From Larix kaempferi (lineage: Eukaryota > Streptophyta > Pinopsida > Pinales > Pinaceae), in NCBI GenBank assembly GCA_027924585.1, contig BSBM01000762.1:10760501-10824500 (forward strand): a stretch of 64,000 nt of DNA. The letters are read 5' to 3'. Within the stretch, counting starts at the first letter, position 1, and each line of letters starts with the position of its first letter. A program made the translations under genes and the position numbers. Under the pieces are notes generated by a model that worked only from the letters and a program-made list of their open reading frames with translations, was not told where the DNA came from and searched no databases. Shown here piece by piece: positions 32,984-44,330 of the stretch.

Positions 32984-33345
32984 TAGCCTGAACAGAACAT
33001 ATTTCACAAGGTGAAATTATCTTTCTCTCTCTCTCTCTCCCAAAATTAGGGTTTCTGCAAAAGTTAGTATTTTTGGATTCTGTTGCATGGCTGAATAGCC
33101 CTTCTCAAAATCAATCTTTTGAGCCCTATATCGAAGTTTTTGGTTGGGTAGAACTCTGGGAAATTCAAACCCTAGTTTGACCAAAAGTGCGATAAACTAG
33201 AAATTCTGTTGCGGATCCAGAAAGTGAAAAGTTGAAGTTTCCAAAAACAGAACACACCAGTGTTCCCAAGTCAATCAAGCACATCTCCTGGTAAGTGTTA
33301 CTCTGTCTCTTGAAACTCTAATCTCTTGGACTCCCCCAAGAGAAT

Positions 33346-34160
33346 ATGGATCCAAGCACTAAGCTTGAAGACAAGCTAGAAGGTATAGAGAATTTTCGGG
33401 CATGGAAATAGAGAATTAGTCTCATTCTTGAAGAGAATGATCTTGCTCAATATATCAAGGATGAAGTTGCAGAACCCACTGAAGATGAAGCCAAAGAAAA
33501 GTATAGGAAGGATCTAATTAGGGAAAAGAGAATCATTGTTGATTCTATCAAGGACCACTTGATTCCCCAAGTGGCATCCAAGAAGACCCCAAAGGAAATG
33601 TATGATGCCCTAGGAAGAATGTATGAAGGGAGGAACATCAATAGGAAGATGAACCTAAGAACTCAGTTGAAGAGTACCAAGATGAATAAAGGAGAATCCA
33701 TTCAAGATTAATTCTCAAGGGTTTCCCAAATCAAGAAACAACTAGATGCTATTGGAGATACCCTTGATGAAGATGAACTTGTAATGACTGCTCTAAATGG
33801 TCTCACTAGACCTTGGGAGTCATCCATAAAACTCTGTGTGCCAGAAAAGAAAGTATGAAGTTTGATATAGTATGGGAGGATTGTGTTCAAGAGGAAGCTA
33901 GGGTAGCCAATAGGGAAGCCCTTCTCAAGGAGGATGACCAAGCCTTGGCTACTCACACCAAAAGAAGAAGAAAGGGTCACTTCAAGAAAGTTGATCACAA
34001 AGGGTCTCAACCCTTCCATAGATTTAAAAGGGGAATAGGACCCAACTCAAAAAGAGATCTCTCCACAGTCCAATGTTTCAATTGTCTTTAACTAGGACAC
34101 ATTGCCATATTTTGTACTTCACAAAAGAAGAAGTTTTTTCACAAAAGACATCATGCACAT
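33346..34160 (+). pseudogene. Gag of CopA
   Basis: Starts at the ATG at 33346 (MDPSTKLEDKLEGIENF). It reads a copia gag: SLILEENDLAQYIKDEV, then KTPKEMYDALGRMYEGRN and DALDEDELV-like motifs. Defects are a TAG at 33409 (probably from CAG, in RAWK-stop-RI), a TAA at 33709, a frameshift near 33830 and a TAA at 34089. The last falls inside the zinc knuckle, which otherwise keeps the CX2CX4HX4C spacing (CFNCL-stop-LGHIAIFC). A Glu-rich linker leads into the protease. Confidence 0.8.
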
Positions 34161-35690
34161 ATGGCAGAAGATGATAGTGGAGAAGAAGAAGAAGAGGAAG
34201 AGGAAAGGCCTGAAAAGAAAAGATCTAAAGTAAAGAAAGTAGATGCAGAAGAATATGTTCTATTTTCTGCACTATCTAGGTCTGTATCACCTGGAGAAGA
34301 TACATGGCTCATCGATAGTGGTGCTTCAAAGCACATGACAAGTCAAAAGAAAACTCTCTCAAGACTTGAGGAAAAGACTTCTCCACAAAAGGTATCCCTA
34401 GGAGATGATTATCAATATCCCATCAAGGGAATTGGTGAAGCAAGCTACAAGCTTGATTTTGGAACACCTTTAAAGATGAAAGAAATTTTATATGTACCAG
34501 GTTTAAAGAAGAACCTACTTTCTATCTCAGCACTAAATAAGAAAGGACTTAGAGTTGCATTCATAGATGGACAAGTACTTATGTGGCCCAAAGGAAAATC
34601 AATTGAAGATGCAATTGTTATTGGTGAAGAGGAAGGAGTTCTTTACAAACTCAAGGGACATCCAGAAGTTTCCCTTGTCCATGAAAACACTAGCCCCAGT
34701 GAGCTATGGCATAGAAGGCTAGCTCACATTAACTACAAAGCCTTACCCTATGTAAGCAAGGTAGTTATAGGACTACCAGACTTGAAGATTGATCGTAATG
34801 GCACATGCAAAGGATGTGAAAAAGGGAAGAATATCAAGAACCCATTTCCAAAGAGTGAAACAAAGACTAAGAACATCCTGGAGCTAATACATTCAGATGT
34901 ATGTGGACCAATGCCCACCACATCCCTAAGTGGGTTTGAATACTATCTCACATTCATTGATGATTATTCAAGGAAGACTTGGATATACTTTCTAAAAGGA
35001 AAGAATGAAGTATTTGGAAAGTTCAAAGAGTTCAAGGCTTTGATAGAAAATCACTCAGAAAAGAAAATTAAGATTCTCATAACAGATAATGGCGGAGAAT
35101 ATACTTCAAAGGATTTTGAAGACCTTTGTAAGGAAGCTGGAATCAAGAGGGAACTAACCACTCCCTACACTCCCCAACAAAATGGGGTTGCTAAAAGAAA
35201 GAATAGAACCATCATGGAAGCTGTAAAAACTATGATACATGACCAAGATCTACCCATGTATCTATGGGTTGAAGCATATAGGATAGCAGTCTATGTACAA
35301 AATAGGCTATCCCATAGTGCTCTTAAATTCAAGACTCCAGAAGAAGTGTTCATTGGAAAGAAGCCTAAGGTAAGTCATCTCAAAATATTTGGATGTCCAG
35401 TGAACATTCACATTCCAAAAGAAAAGAGAACCAAGTTGGATCCTTCTGGTAAGAAGGGAATATTTGTTGGATATTGTGAATTATCCAAAGCTTTCAGAAT
35501 TTACATACCAGGTTTTCATCATATGGAAATAAGTAGAGATGTGACATTTGATGAAGAAGCAGCTCTCAAGAAATCTAGCAAGTGCCAACTTGAAGAAGTC
35601 TATGAAGAAGATACACCTCCTAGAGTTACAGAGGCTATTCCCATCCCTGAAGATGATACACCTAAAGATCATGACATGTTAGAACCATAA
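34161..35690 (+). pseudogene. Protease and integrase of CopA
   Basis: An open frame of 509 codons. The protease active site is WLIDSGASKHMTS (about residues 50-62). The GAG-pre-integrase zinc region reads LWHRRLAHINY and CKGCEKGKN. The integrase core has HSDVCGPMPTTSLSG (first Asp) and ITDNGGEYTSKDF (second Asp). The third catalytic position, in QQNGVAKRKNRT, is Lys at residue 345 (AAA, 35193-35195) where copia integrases have Glu. The C-terminal GKKPKVSHLKIFGC and KKGIFVGYCELSKAFRIY motifs follow. The frame is long and uninterrupted, but the Glu-to-Lys change should abolish strand transfer. Confidence 0.85.
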
Positions 35691-36705
35691 GAACCCCTAT
35701 TACAAACTTATCTAAGAAAAGAAGGCTCGCATGGGCTAGAGACATTATTCAAGGAGCTGAAAAATATGGAGCTCCTGAAGGATCCATTAGAGAAAAAAAG
35801 AAACCAAAGCTAGTATCCAACTATGTGGCTTTGATGTGTGACCTTGTAGATCAACAACCTACTAGCTATGAAGAGGAAGTTCAGAAGAAAGAGTGGGTAG
35901 AAGCAATGACAGAAGAATACCAATCAATAATGAAAAATGATGTTTGGGATATAGTTCCCAAACCAAAAGATAAAAGTGTGGTATCTTCCAAATGGATATT
36001 CAAGATAAAACATGCTACAGATGGTAGCATTGAAAAATATAAGGCAAGATTTGTAGCTAGAGGATTCTCTCAGAAAGAGGGAATTGACTATAAAGAAACA
36101 TTTGCACCAGTTGCTAGGTACACTTCTATTAGAACTATCACGGCACTTGCATCTATGATGAAATGGAAACTACACCAAATGGATGTTAAGACAGCCTTCC
36201 TGAATGGTGTGATTGAAGAAGAAGTGTACATAGAACAACCACAAGGATTTGAGGTTAAAGATGGAAGAACACATGTATGCAAGATGAAAAAGGCTTTGTA
36301 TGGATTGAAGCAAGCTCCCAGAGCTTGGTATGGAAGGATTGATAGTTTCTTAACAAGTATGGGCTTTACCAAGAGTAAAGTTGATCCTAATATTTATCTC
36401 AAGGTTACGGATGATGAACCTATTGTATGTAGATGATCTATTTCTAACTGGAAATGAGAAACAAATTATCAAGTGCAAGAAGAAGCTCTCTTCAGAATTT
36501 GAGATGAAAGATATTAGATTAATGCACTACTTCTTAGGTCTAGAAGTATGGCAAGAATCAAAAGGAATCTTTCTAAATCAAGGTAAGTATGCTATGGAAA
36601 TTTTGAAAAGATTCGATATGTTGGATTGTAAATCTATGGCCAAATCTATGGCCACTCCCATGGACTCTAACTTAAATTTATTGGTTAACACTCATCATAA
36701 TTAGT
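35691..36705 (+). pseudogene. Reverse transcriptase of CopA
   Basis: After a stop at 35688 the frame resumes with EWVEAMTEEYQSIMKNDVWD, KWIFKIKHATDGSIEKYKAR and FVARGFSQKEGIDYKETFAP. LHQMDVKTAFLNGVIEEEVY and KALYGLKQAPRAWYGRIDSF follow. A frame break just before the catalytic box puts LLYVDDLFLTGNEK in another frame (about 36414-36455). The region after it (FEMKDIRLMHYFLGLEVWQE) is intact to the stop at 36702. A short deletion right before YVDD explains the break. It would copy element RNA into DNA. Confidence 0.85.
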
Positions 36706-36709
36706 AGAT

Positions 36710-37351
36710 GTGACTCTATATAGACAGATTATTGGGTCATTAATGTATTTGACAAATACCAGACAAGACATATGCTTTGTTGTAAATACCTTGAGTCAGT
36801 ACCTAGTGGAACCTAGAAAAAATCACTTAATAGCTGCAAAGCATGTAATGAGGTATCTAAAGGGTACATTAGATTTTGGTCTATACTATCTTGGAAATCA
36901 TGAACTCAGGTTACATGGTTACTCAAATTCTGATTGGGCAGGAAGTGTTTCAGACAGGAAAAGTACATCAGGTGGATGTTATGGTCTTGGATCTGCCATG
37001 ATCTCATGGTTCAGCAAGAAACAATCTAATGTAGCTCTCAGTACTGCCGAAGCATAATATATAGCTGCTTTCTCTGCTAATTGTGAAGCAGTATGGCTTC
37101 GGAAACTACTATCGTGATTGTTTGACTTAGAGATGGATCCCACTATGATCATGTGTGACAACCAAAGCTGTATTAAGATGACAGAAAATCCAGTGTTCCA
37201 TGATAAGTCGGAACATATAGAGATCCGATATTTCTATATACTGGATATGGTGCAGAGAGGAGCTATCAAGCTCGAGTATGTGAGCACCGATGAACAAATT
37301 GCTGATATATTGACCAAACCTCTGTCTCGAGTAAAATTTGAGTATTTCTGA
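36710..37351 (+). pseudogene. RNase H of CopA
   Basis: LYRQIIGSLMYLTNTRQDIC leads into the domain. Catalytic motifs are YSNSDWAGSVSDRKST (Asp), ALSTAEA-stop-YIAA (Glu kept; the next codon is TAA at 37056-37058, Glu in relatives) and MIMCDNQSC (Asp). HIEIRYFYILD and ADILTKPLSRVKFEYF follow, with TGA at 37349. A second stop (TGA) lies near 37114. The copia polyprotein normally ends here, directly before the polypurine tract and LTR. Confidence 0.85.
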
Positions 37352-37396
37352 GACAAGCTTGGTGTAGTCCAAAAGGACCCTCCTCGAAAGGGGGAG

Positions 37397-39011
37397 TGAT
37401 GTAGACACTGATGATGAGATTTTATGCATCGACAGTAAGGTCGATGATGAGGATACCTGTATTATTTTACTTAGGATATTTATATTTATTATCTTTATAT
37501 TTATTATATGTATACTTAGGATATTTATATGTACTTGTATTGATGAGGATAATTGTATTGATGATATATATACATGTATTGATGAGGACACTTGTATATG
37601 TACTTGTACTGATGAGCATACTTGTATTGATGATATATATACATGTATTGATGAGGATACTTGTATATGTACTTGTACTGATGAGGATACTTGTATTGAT
37701 TGATGTACTTGTATGGATGAGGATACTTGTACCGGTATTGATGAGGATACTATGGGGATTGCATCATCCTTGAACATATGTTCTAAAAGCATCCGTAGAT
37801 AGATGTCTCCGAGAAAGAAGAGGGATTGCATCATCCCTGAACACATGTTCTAAATTGAGTCGTAGACAGATGTCTCCGAGAATGAAGTCCTTAGTGGACA
37901 AGTGGGGATTGGATCGTCCCCGGACTTCGGTCCCTTGAATTGAGTCATAGGCAGATGTCTCTGAGAATGAATTCCTTAGTGGACAAGTGGGGATTGGATC
38001 ATCCCCAGACTTCGGTCCCTTGAATTGAGTCGTAGACAGATGTCTCTGAGAATGAATTCCATAGTGGACAAGTGGGGATTGGATCGTCCCCAGACTTCGG
38101 TCCCTTGAATTGAGCCGTAGACAAAATGTCTTCAAGAATGGGGATTGGATCGTCCCCAGACTTCGGTCCCTTGAATTGAGCCGTAGACAAAATGTCTTCA
38201 AGAATGGGGATTGGATCATCCCGGGACTTCGGTCCCTTGAATTGAGCCGTAGACAAGATGTCTTCGAGAATGGGGATCGGATCGTCCCCAGAATTCGGTC
38301 CCTTGAATTGAGCCGTAGACAGAGGTCTCCGAGAATTGAATGATAGGACTGGATCATCCCTAGACCTCAGTTCAAAAGGTACATGATAGGACTGGATTGT
38401 CCCTGGAACTCAGTTCAAAAGGTACATGATAGAACTGGATCGTCCCTCAACCTCGGTTCAAAAGGTACATGATAGGACTGGATCATCCCTGGACCTCGGT
38501 TCAAAAGGTACATGATAGGATTGTATCATCCATGGACCTATGTCCTAAAGAGAGCAGGATTGATCATCCTATAATATGATCGTGTGTATTGCAAAGTATA
38601 CAATGATGATGATCGTGTGATGATGATGATGATGATCATGTGATGACGATGATGATGACAATGTTGATGATCATGTGATGAGGATGATGATGATGATGTT
38701 GATGATCGTGTGATGATGATGATGATGACGATGCTGATGATCGTGTGATGACGATGATGATGATCGTGTGATGACGATGCTAATGATCGGGTGATGATGA
38801 TGATGATGATGACAATGCTGATGATCGTGTGATGACGATGTTGATGATCGTATGATGACAATGTTGTTGATCGTGAGGATTTATATATTCTAGTAACTAT
38901 TTGAGTTACTGATGATGATGTATTGAAGAAAGCTTTCGATGATTTATAGATGTATCATGTATGATGTAGTCGATGACTCCTTGCTCCTGCAGATGTTGTT
39001 ATAATATCCTT
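37397..39011 (+). repeat. Tandem-repeat 3' region of CopA
   Basis: Four blocks. 37430-37760 is A/T-rich, with GATGAGGATACTTGTATTGA-type units. 37760-38340 has GGGATTGGATCGTCCCCAGA plus CTTCGGTCCCTTGAATTGAG and a GATGTCTCCGAGAATG part, units of roughly 60-110 bases. 38340-38530 has units of about 43 bases, GATAGGACTGGATCATCCC plus GGTTCAAAAGGTACAT. 38590-38880 is GATGATGATCGTGTGATGAC-type simple repeat. The region is flanked by CTCCTCGAAAGGGGGAG at the pol end (37380-37396) and CTCGTTAAGGGAGAG before the LTR (39012-39026). Confidence 0.8.
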
Positions 39012-39026
39012 CTCGTTAAGGGAGAG
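39012..39026 (+). other. Polypurine tract of CopA
   Basis: CTCGTTAAGGGAGAG lies immediately before the 3' LTR. CopB has CTCGTTAAGGGGGAG in the same position. Confidence 0.75.
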
Positions 39027-39528
39027 TGTTGAATATTGTAACTTCTAAGAATATTATACTTGTACTTTATTATTCCGGAGATGTTTCATCCCTCCGAGGT
39101 AATTCTATTATGTATCCGGAGATGTTTATTCCTCCGATGGATTGTGGTAACCAGGGTTATTAGATCCACCATGTGGGGGTCGGTCCTGGGTTATTTAATT
39201 AGGGGTTATTAGACTCCATTGGGAGAGGTCAGCCCTATTAGGGAAAAATTCAGTCGGAAATCTAGTATAAGTAGAGGAGGATGCTCCTCACTTATCTCAT
39301 ACTTGCATAGCTCGGAAAGTAGCGCACTTGTGAGAGAGAGGTCTGCATAGGAGGTAGAGAAGGAGCCCTAGTCTTGGAGCACATCTTGTATTTTGGTTGA
39401 TCATCTTATTGAGGAAAGGTTTGCTGGGTTTTGTACCCCATGAGGGTTTCCCAGGGTAAAATCTTTGTCTATCTTGTGATTATGTTTCTTTCAATGATCT
39501 TGCTAGTCAAATTAGTTTAAACTTAACA
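39027..39528 (+). repeat. 3' LTR of CopA
   Basis: 502 bases, TGTTGAATATTG to AAACTTAACA, followed by TTCCT. The TATA-like TATAAGTAG is at about 39266. Confidence 0.9.
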
Positions 39529-41346
39529 TTCCTCCATCTCTGGATCTGGTGTAGGAAACGATGAATTGTGTTGTTTCTTTTTGTGCTCTTATATTTGTCG
39601 GGTCGACATTGCTTCATGTTTTTTCTTAGCTGATAATCAGGGGGCTCTCTGGGATGGATGGTTCCTGCATAGTCACTACTTTATTTTGTGCGCAACTCAG
39701 ATTCTTCAAAAATTTATAGTTTCAAATCCGTGAAGATTTGTAGGTGCTGAGCCACCCTGCCACTATTTCTCTCATATCTATAAAGATGATAGAATATTCA
39801 AATATGCAGAAGGGAAGTAAATCTGCATCAAAATGTAGTTTTGCACAAGGAGTAATGATCACATTATGATTATCAAATTCAGAGATGATAAAATATTATA
39901 CCCATCCACAATCGATTGTGGAATCATAAAGGTTGTTTTTGTAGATGTAAGCATGTTTGTATACCACCGCTGGAAAGCAATATTAATTGGTACTTGGTAT
40001 GCACGATTCACCTGGTGCTGGAGTACACAAAACTTTGGTGCTAGAAACATATCTAGTGTGGGCATGCCATAAGTATACCCTAGTGGGGGATACCAAAAAA
40101 ACATAGCAATCAATAGAAGGACTCGGCTATAATGGAACTATGTTCCCTTGTACTACACATCTAGGTATTCTTGTGTGAATTCATTCTTTAATTATTCACC
40201 CCTTCCATCTTGGTGTCATTTGCAAATCATTTTGCTACCAAGACAACTCCTAATGAGTACTTATCCTTTCTAAATTTGGGCACGATCTTGCATGTAGTCA
40301 CTTGAGTTATGAATTGGATCCCCTCGATGGGTACCAAAATTTTAGTACACTTAATCTACTGAGGCATTCCCAATCACCCTTGCTATATATTTTCCCCTTC
40401 GTGGAAAAAAAGACACTTGTTGGATGACATTGTTATTGATTTCATATGGTCGGTTTAACCATAGGTATCCTCCGTGAAGGCGACTGAGTAGGAACCAGGA
40501 ACAAGTGTTGATTGAAGGGATTTGCTCGAAATGGGGGACATCAAACATGGTCAGAATGTTGGATGCATGTAATTTCTCTTCTTAGGCTTGTGGGATGACT
40601 CATTCCACCCCATTATTGTCCAACACTATCTGGGCGTATCTATCCAATGCCAACTCTAGAAATTGTGCCTCATATAAGATGTTGAAATATAAATATTTAA
40701 GGAAGGGGACCCTTCTCAATAGAGGCCCCCTAATCTCCACCTCTAACGGGATTGGAACCTACAAAATTGGATTCTCCTTGCTTCTTTTTTCATGTCTCTT
40801 TTTGCATCAAGGGAGGCATGGCCATAGCTGCTAATGAACTATAACTATGTGTCCCAAACCTCCTTAACCTATTCCCCAAATTGATGAAATTACTAAACAC
40901 TTCCTTCAATGGTTCACTTGTGATAGGTTGGTATTCATATATATTTGACTTGTTAACTATTAGCATGCTTCCCATAATGCATTTACTATCCCCGCGCCTC
41001 ATCTTAACTACTCAACCACGTGGCCAACTATGATATGCCTATTCACCTTTACTAGATTTTGTCGCCACTGACTTACCATCACTTCCTCGGGGCCATCAAC
41101 TGTCAATGATTTCATATGATGTCTTTTTATTGGAGCTATTTTATTTTTATGTTGCATTGCTTTCATCACTGGTTCTTTCTCCCTCTTTTATTGTCATAAA
41201 TAAACTAAAAGGGGAATATTGTACTTTAACTGCAAATGAAATATAATGGATTGTACATTCTTTGAAAACATAATAATTACCTTGGATTGTGTTCCATATT
41301 TACCATATTTACTTGAATATCTTTATTCTCTATAATAACTCTAATT

Positions 41347-42506
41347 CTATTCTACTTTATTACTTCCATAATTGAAAGGATTTACATATGGTTGTTCCCC
41401 TATGGGCCATGGTAGGGCTTGAGTTGAGTCCCATTGAAGATTCCTTTGATTAGTTGGTCGATGACAGTGGCAAGCTTTGATGTGCCAGCTTCTATTATAA
41501 ACAATATGCGGAATGGACCCAACCACCATATCCGCAGCTTCCCTAGATTCTCAATAAATTTGTTGTCATACATTAATACTAGTGCACTGGGTTCTAGTAT
41601 TTTTCTCTTTATGTTCCTATCATGCCACATATTTTATCTCTTTTTCTCCAACAACTAGTAAAACCTGTGACAAACCAATCCTCTTCCAACTCCAATAGAT
41701 CTTCTAACCTTTGTTAAAGTGAGCTACCATTGGACATATTTTTTTCTATAGCAATGTATAAGATTGGGACAACAAACTCAAGTGGCATGACTACTTCCTT
41801 TCCATATACTATCCTGAATGGGGTATGCTTAGTTAGCTTCTTGCTAGTCATTCTATAAGACCATAGTATTACAGGAATGTTCTAGTCCTAGTCGTCGAGA
41901 TACAAATTGCATATTTTGTGAGCACCTACTCCAAGCTCTTATTGAATGCTTTGACTATACCATTCGCTTGAAGATGGTATAAAGTGCTCTTTTGATGATA
42001 AACCATGAAATCCTAGGTGAGCGCATGAATGGTGGATTTTAAGAAGTGGGTTCCCTGATCACTCATTAATACCTTAGGGAAATAAAACCTTGTTATAATA
42101 TTCTCGAAGATTAACCACAAATATGTATCCAATGTGTAGTCCTTTACTGGTGCAACTTCTAACCATCACGTCAAATATTCTATCACGGTAATAATGTACC
42201 GCACATTGGTTCTTCATGCAAGTAGATTGATTGGTCCAATGAAATCAATGCCCCACTTCTTGAATGGTTCTAGCTCTATCACTGGGAAGAGAGGCATCTC
42301 ATCCTTTCTTGAGGGATTAACTATGCGCTAGCAAACATCACATTGTTTACAATACTATTTCTCCTCTTGGAACAATGATGGCCACCATAGACCTGCATGC
42401 AACACCTTCTACATGGTTTCCTTACCTGCATTGTACCGCCCTATGACACCTTCACGAGATTTCTACAATACAGGAAACCACTCATGTTCCATCACACATC
42501 TATGTA
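41347..42506 (-). pseudogene. Integrase of D1
   Basis: Minus strand: zinc-binding YCKQCDVC, catalytic Asp in FKKWGIDFIGPINLL, second Asp in VLMSDQGTHFLKS, then FRIVYGKEVVMPLEFVVP. The C-terminal part reads ALVLMYDNKFIENLGKLR, WWLGPFRI and IKGIFNGTQLKPYHG. Many stops and a few frame changes are present. It is continuous, after removal of Gy1, with the RNase H at 47183-47720. The GTQLKPYHG-type end differs from the Tat-like elements in this window, so D1 is another Ty3 lineage. Confidence 0.8.
42502..42506. other. Target site duplication of Gy1 (left)
   Basis: ATGTA, repeated exactly at 47183-47187. Confidence 0.85.
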
Positions 42507-42879
42507 TGTGAAGAACCTGCAACAATTAATTAATGAAAATGCACGAGATAACAGAAATAATAGAACTCATAATCGCTTTTATTGATCATAGGCCACTTCG
42601 AGGGGGCAACCTCCTTTGAGCAAGCTCAATACAAATAACTTCACGGTACCTTCATTGGTCTCAACACAAACTTATATACTAAGTCTAGGCACCAATACCA
42701 TGGGCCAATACAAACTATGGATCAACAATTACTACGAGACGACTTACAAAGCATATGCATCCAACAACAATAAGACAAACTATGGATCAACAAATACTAC
42801 GGGATAAATTACAAAGCATATGTGTCCAACAACAATATACTGACAAATTAAATAGAAGGGTTGACATGGGTTCCTAACA
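42507..42879 (-). repeat. 3' LTR of Gy1
   Basis: Minus-strand ends TGTTAGGAACCC to GTTCTTCACA. Immediately upstream on the minus strand is GGGAGAGGGGA (42880-42890), the polypurine tract. Confidence 0.85.
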
Positions 42880-42908
42880 TCCCCTCTCCCATAGAAAAAT
42901 CTTTGTCC

Positions 42909-43939
42909 TCAAAGCTTTAGAGGTGGAAATTGATGCAGAATCTGAAGGAGTGGTTCCCCTGTAGCATCCTTGGGTTGCATTTCGGGCCAGTGATGCCTTG
43001 TGAGTTTCAGGGAGGGTTGCTTGGAAGGATGTAGACAAAGAAGAACCATATCAGCTACGTGAAAAGTGCGCTCAAAACGGTGTTGATCAGCTTGTTGTTT
43101 CAGTCGAATTCTTGCCATGTGAAGATTGTCCTGCAAAATGAGAAGAATCTGATCGTGGTTTCGAAGAACCGAGTCAATTTCTTGAACTGGGGAGAGCTGC
43201 TGAGGGTGTATGAAAGAAGAATTGGTAGTGCTTGTCCATAGACTACTTCATATGGTGTCCTTTTAGATGTGATATTGTAGCACTGGAGTGCTTCTAGGAA
43301 ATCCATAGAAATAGTTGTCCAAATCTGTGTAGGCATGGGCAAGGGTTCGAGTAGTCCCGAAAGGAGTGTCGTTTCACCCTTGTTGACCTGGAAAGTATCA
43401 CAGTCAGCCACCATTTGTTGAATTGTCATTTTCAGTCCCTGCCAAAAGAACTTACATTGTTCACGATCATACATTTTGAGGAACCCAGAGTGCCCTGCTG
43501 ATGAAGAAGCATGGAGTTCATAAAAGAGGTAGCCTTGTTGAACAGATTGCAACCAATTTGGAACAAGCAGAGAAATAGCTATAAGAGAAACTGGGTCATC
43601 AAATGTGCAAGAAGGAGCATCTGCCACCATATTGTCTGTACCCTTCTTGTAAGTGATCGCATAGGCATAACCCATAAGTTGGATAACCCATTTCAGGTGT
43701 GCTGGGGAGGAGACCCATTGTTCCAAGAAATTTTCCAGACTCTGGAGATCAGTCTTGATGCATAAATAATTCCCTAATAGGTATGGCTGCCACTTATGTA
43801 TTGCATGCAAAATAGCCATCATTTCCTGCAAAGATGTAGATGCAGCTAAATTCTTACCGGAAAGGTCTCTTGAAGGTGACAATCCCACTGGTTCAACAAG
43901 GACACCTGCATATCTATCCAAGGAAGTAGGGGAGACCAT
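42909..43939 (-). pseudogene. RNase H and truncated integrase of Gy1
   Basis: The RNase H C-terminal part reads LQEMMAILHAIHKWQPYLLG, IKTDLQSLENFLEQW and YAYAITYKKGTDNMVADAPS. The integrase N-terminus follows (ASSSAGHSGFLKMYDREQ, FFWQGLKMTIQQMV, CDTFQ), then TISMDFLEAL joined directly to KRTPYEVVYGQ. The stretch with the second Asp and the Glu is therefore deleted. The C-terminal ARIRLKQQADQHR and FHVADMVLLCLHPSKQ are in another frame. No RT lies upstream in the 390 bases before the protease end. Confidence 0.8.
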
Positions 43940-44330
43940 TGATGGGTGTATCTGAATGGAATGGAGTTGAGCGATGACACCATGTGAATTCTTCTTAAGG
44001 ATCTTTTCCGGGCGATATGAACTGATGATGCAGAGAGACCCTTGTTGTAAGCAAGGTATTTTTTAAGGATTCTAATATTATACTTAAGTATAGTATCATA
44101 GGCGATTATTTTGGATTGAAAAAAATATGTATATAGATAAGTAGGCAAATATTAAATATGAAACATGCAATTTACTACTGAAATGTGTAAATTTTGGCAA
44201 ATATTATGACAAAAAAACATGTTTTATGTAAATATAGGCGATATTAGAGACTAAAAATGACCAAATAGCAAATTTATTTTTTGAAACAAAACCCAAAAAT
44301 AGTTAATTGGCGAAATTTTGCCCCTTAAAA

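Larger units (their letters stand above)
32471..39528 (+). mobile_element. Ty1/copia element CopA, complete with target duplication
   Basis: Two LTRs of 501 and 502 bases, TGTTGAATATTG to AAACTTAACA, are flanked by perfect TTCCT copies. Inside, on the plus strand: primer site, gag, protease, integrase, RT and RNase H in copia order, then a 1.6-kb tandem-repeat region and a polypurine tract. By eye the LTRs differ at roughly 20 positions (about 96% identical). The coding part has several stops and frameshifts. Confidence 0.9.
31800..41002 (-). pseudogene. Extra ORF of D1, related to the E1 ORF, split by CopA
   Basis: The coding remnants lie at 41002-39534 and 32465-31800 on the minus strand. 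The segment at 40548-40351 reads FDVPHFEQIPSINTCSWFLL and GGYLWLNRPYEINNNVIQQV, which matches the opening of the E1 ORF. Across the CopA site the pre-insertion frame is open (PDPEMEEE joined to EKAQNPPATTSS). The later part contains heptad-like IMEQLQSNLEVTQILKKEIK, consistent with a coiled-coil C-terminus as in E1. Decay is heavier than in E1, with frame changes between segments. Its position between integrase and 3' end parallels E1. Function unknown. Confidence 0.5.

Noticed and set aside
37427-37770. Microsatellite locus (GATGATATATATACATGTATT-like)
   Set aside because: Not an independent locus; it is part of the CopA 3' repeat region with a counterpart in CopB.
37127-37846. 239-codon minus-strand ORF with IQVSSSIHVYISS repeats
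   Set aside because: Opposite-strand reading of the RNase H end and the A/T-rich tandem repeat of CopA.
38538-38861. His/Ile/Ser-rich minus-strand ORF
   Set aside because: Translation of GATGAT-type simple repeats of CopA, not a gene.
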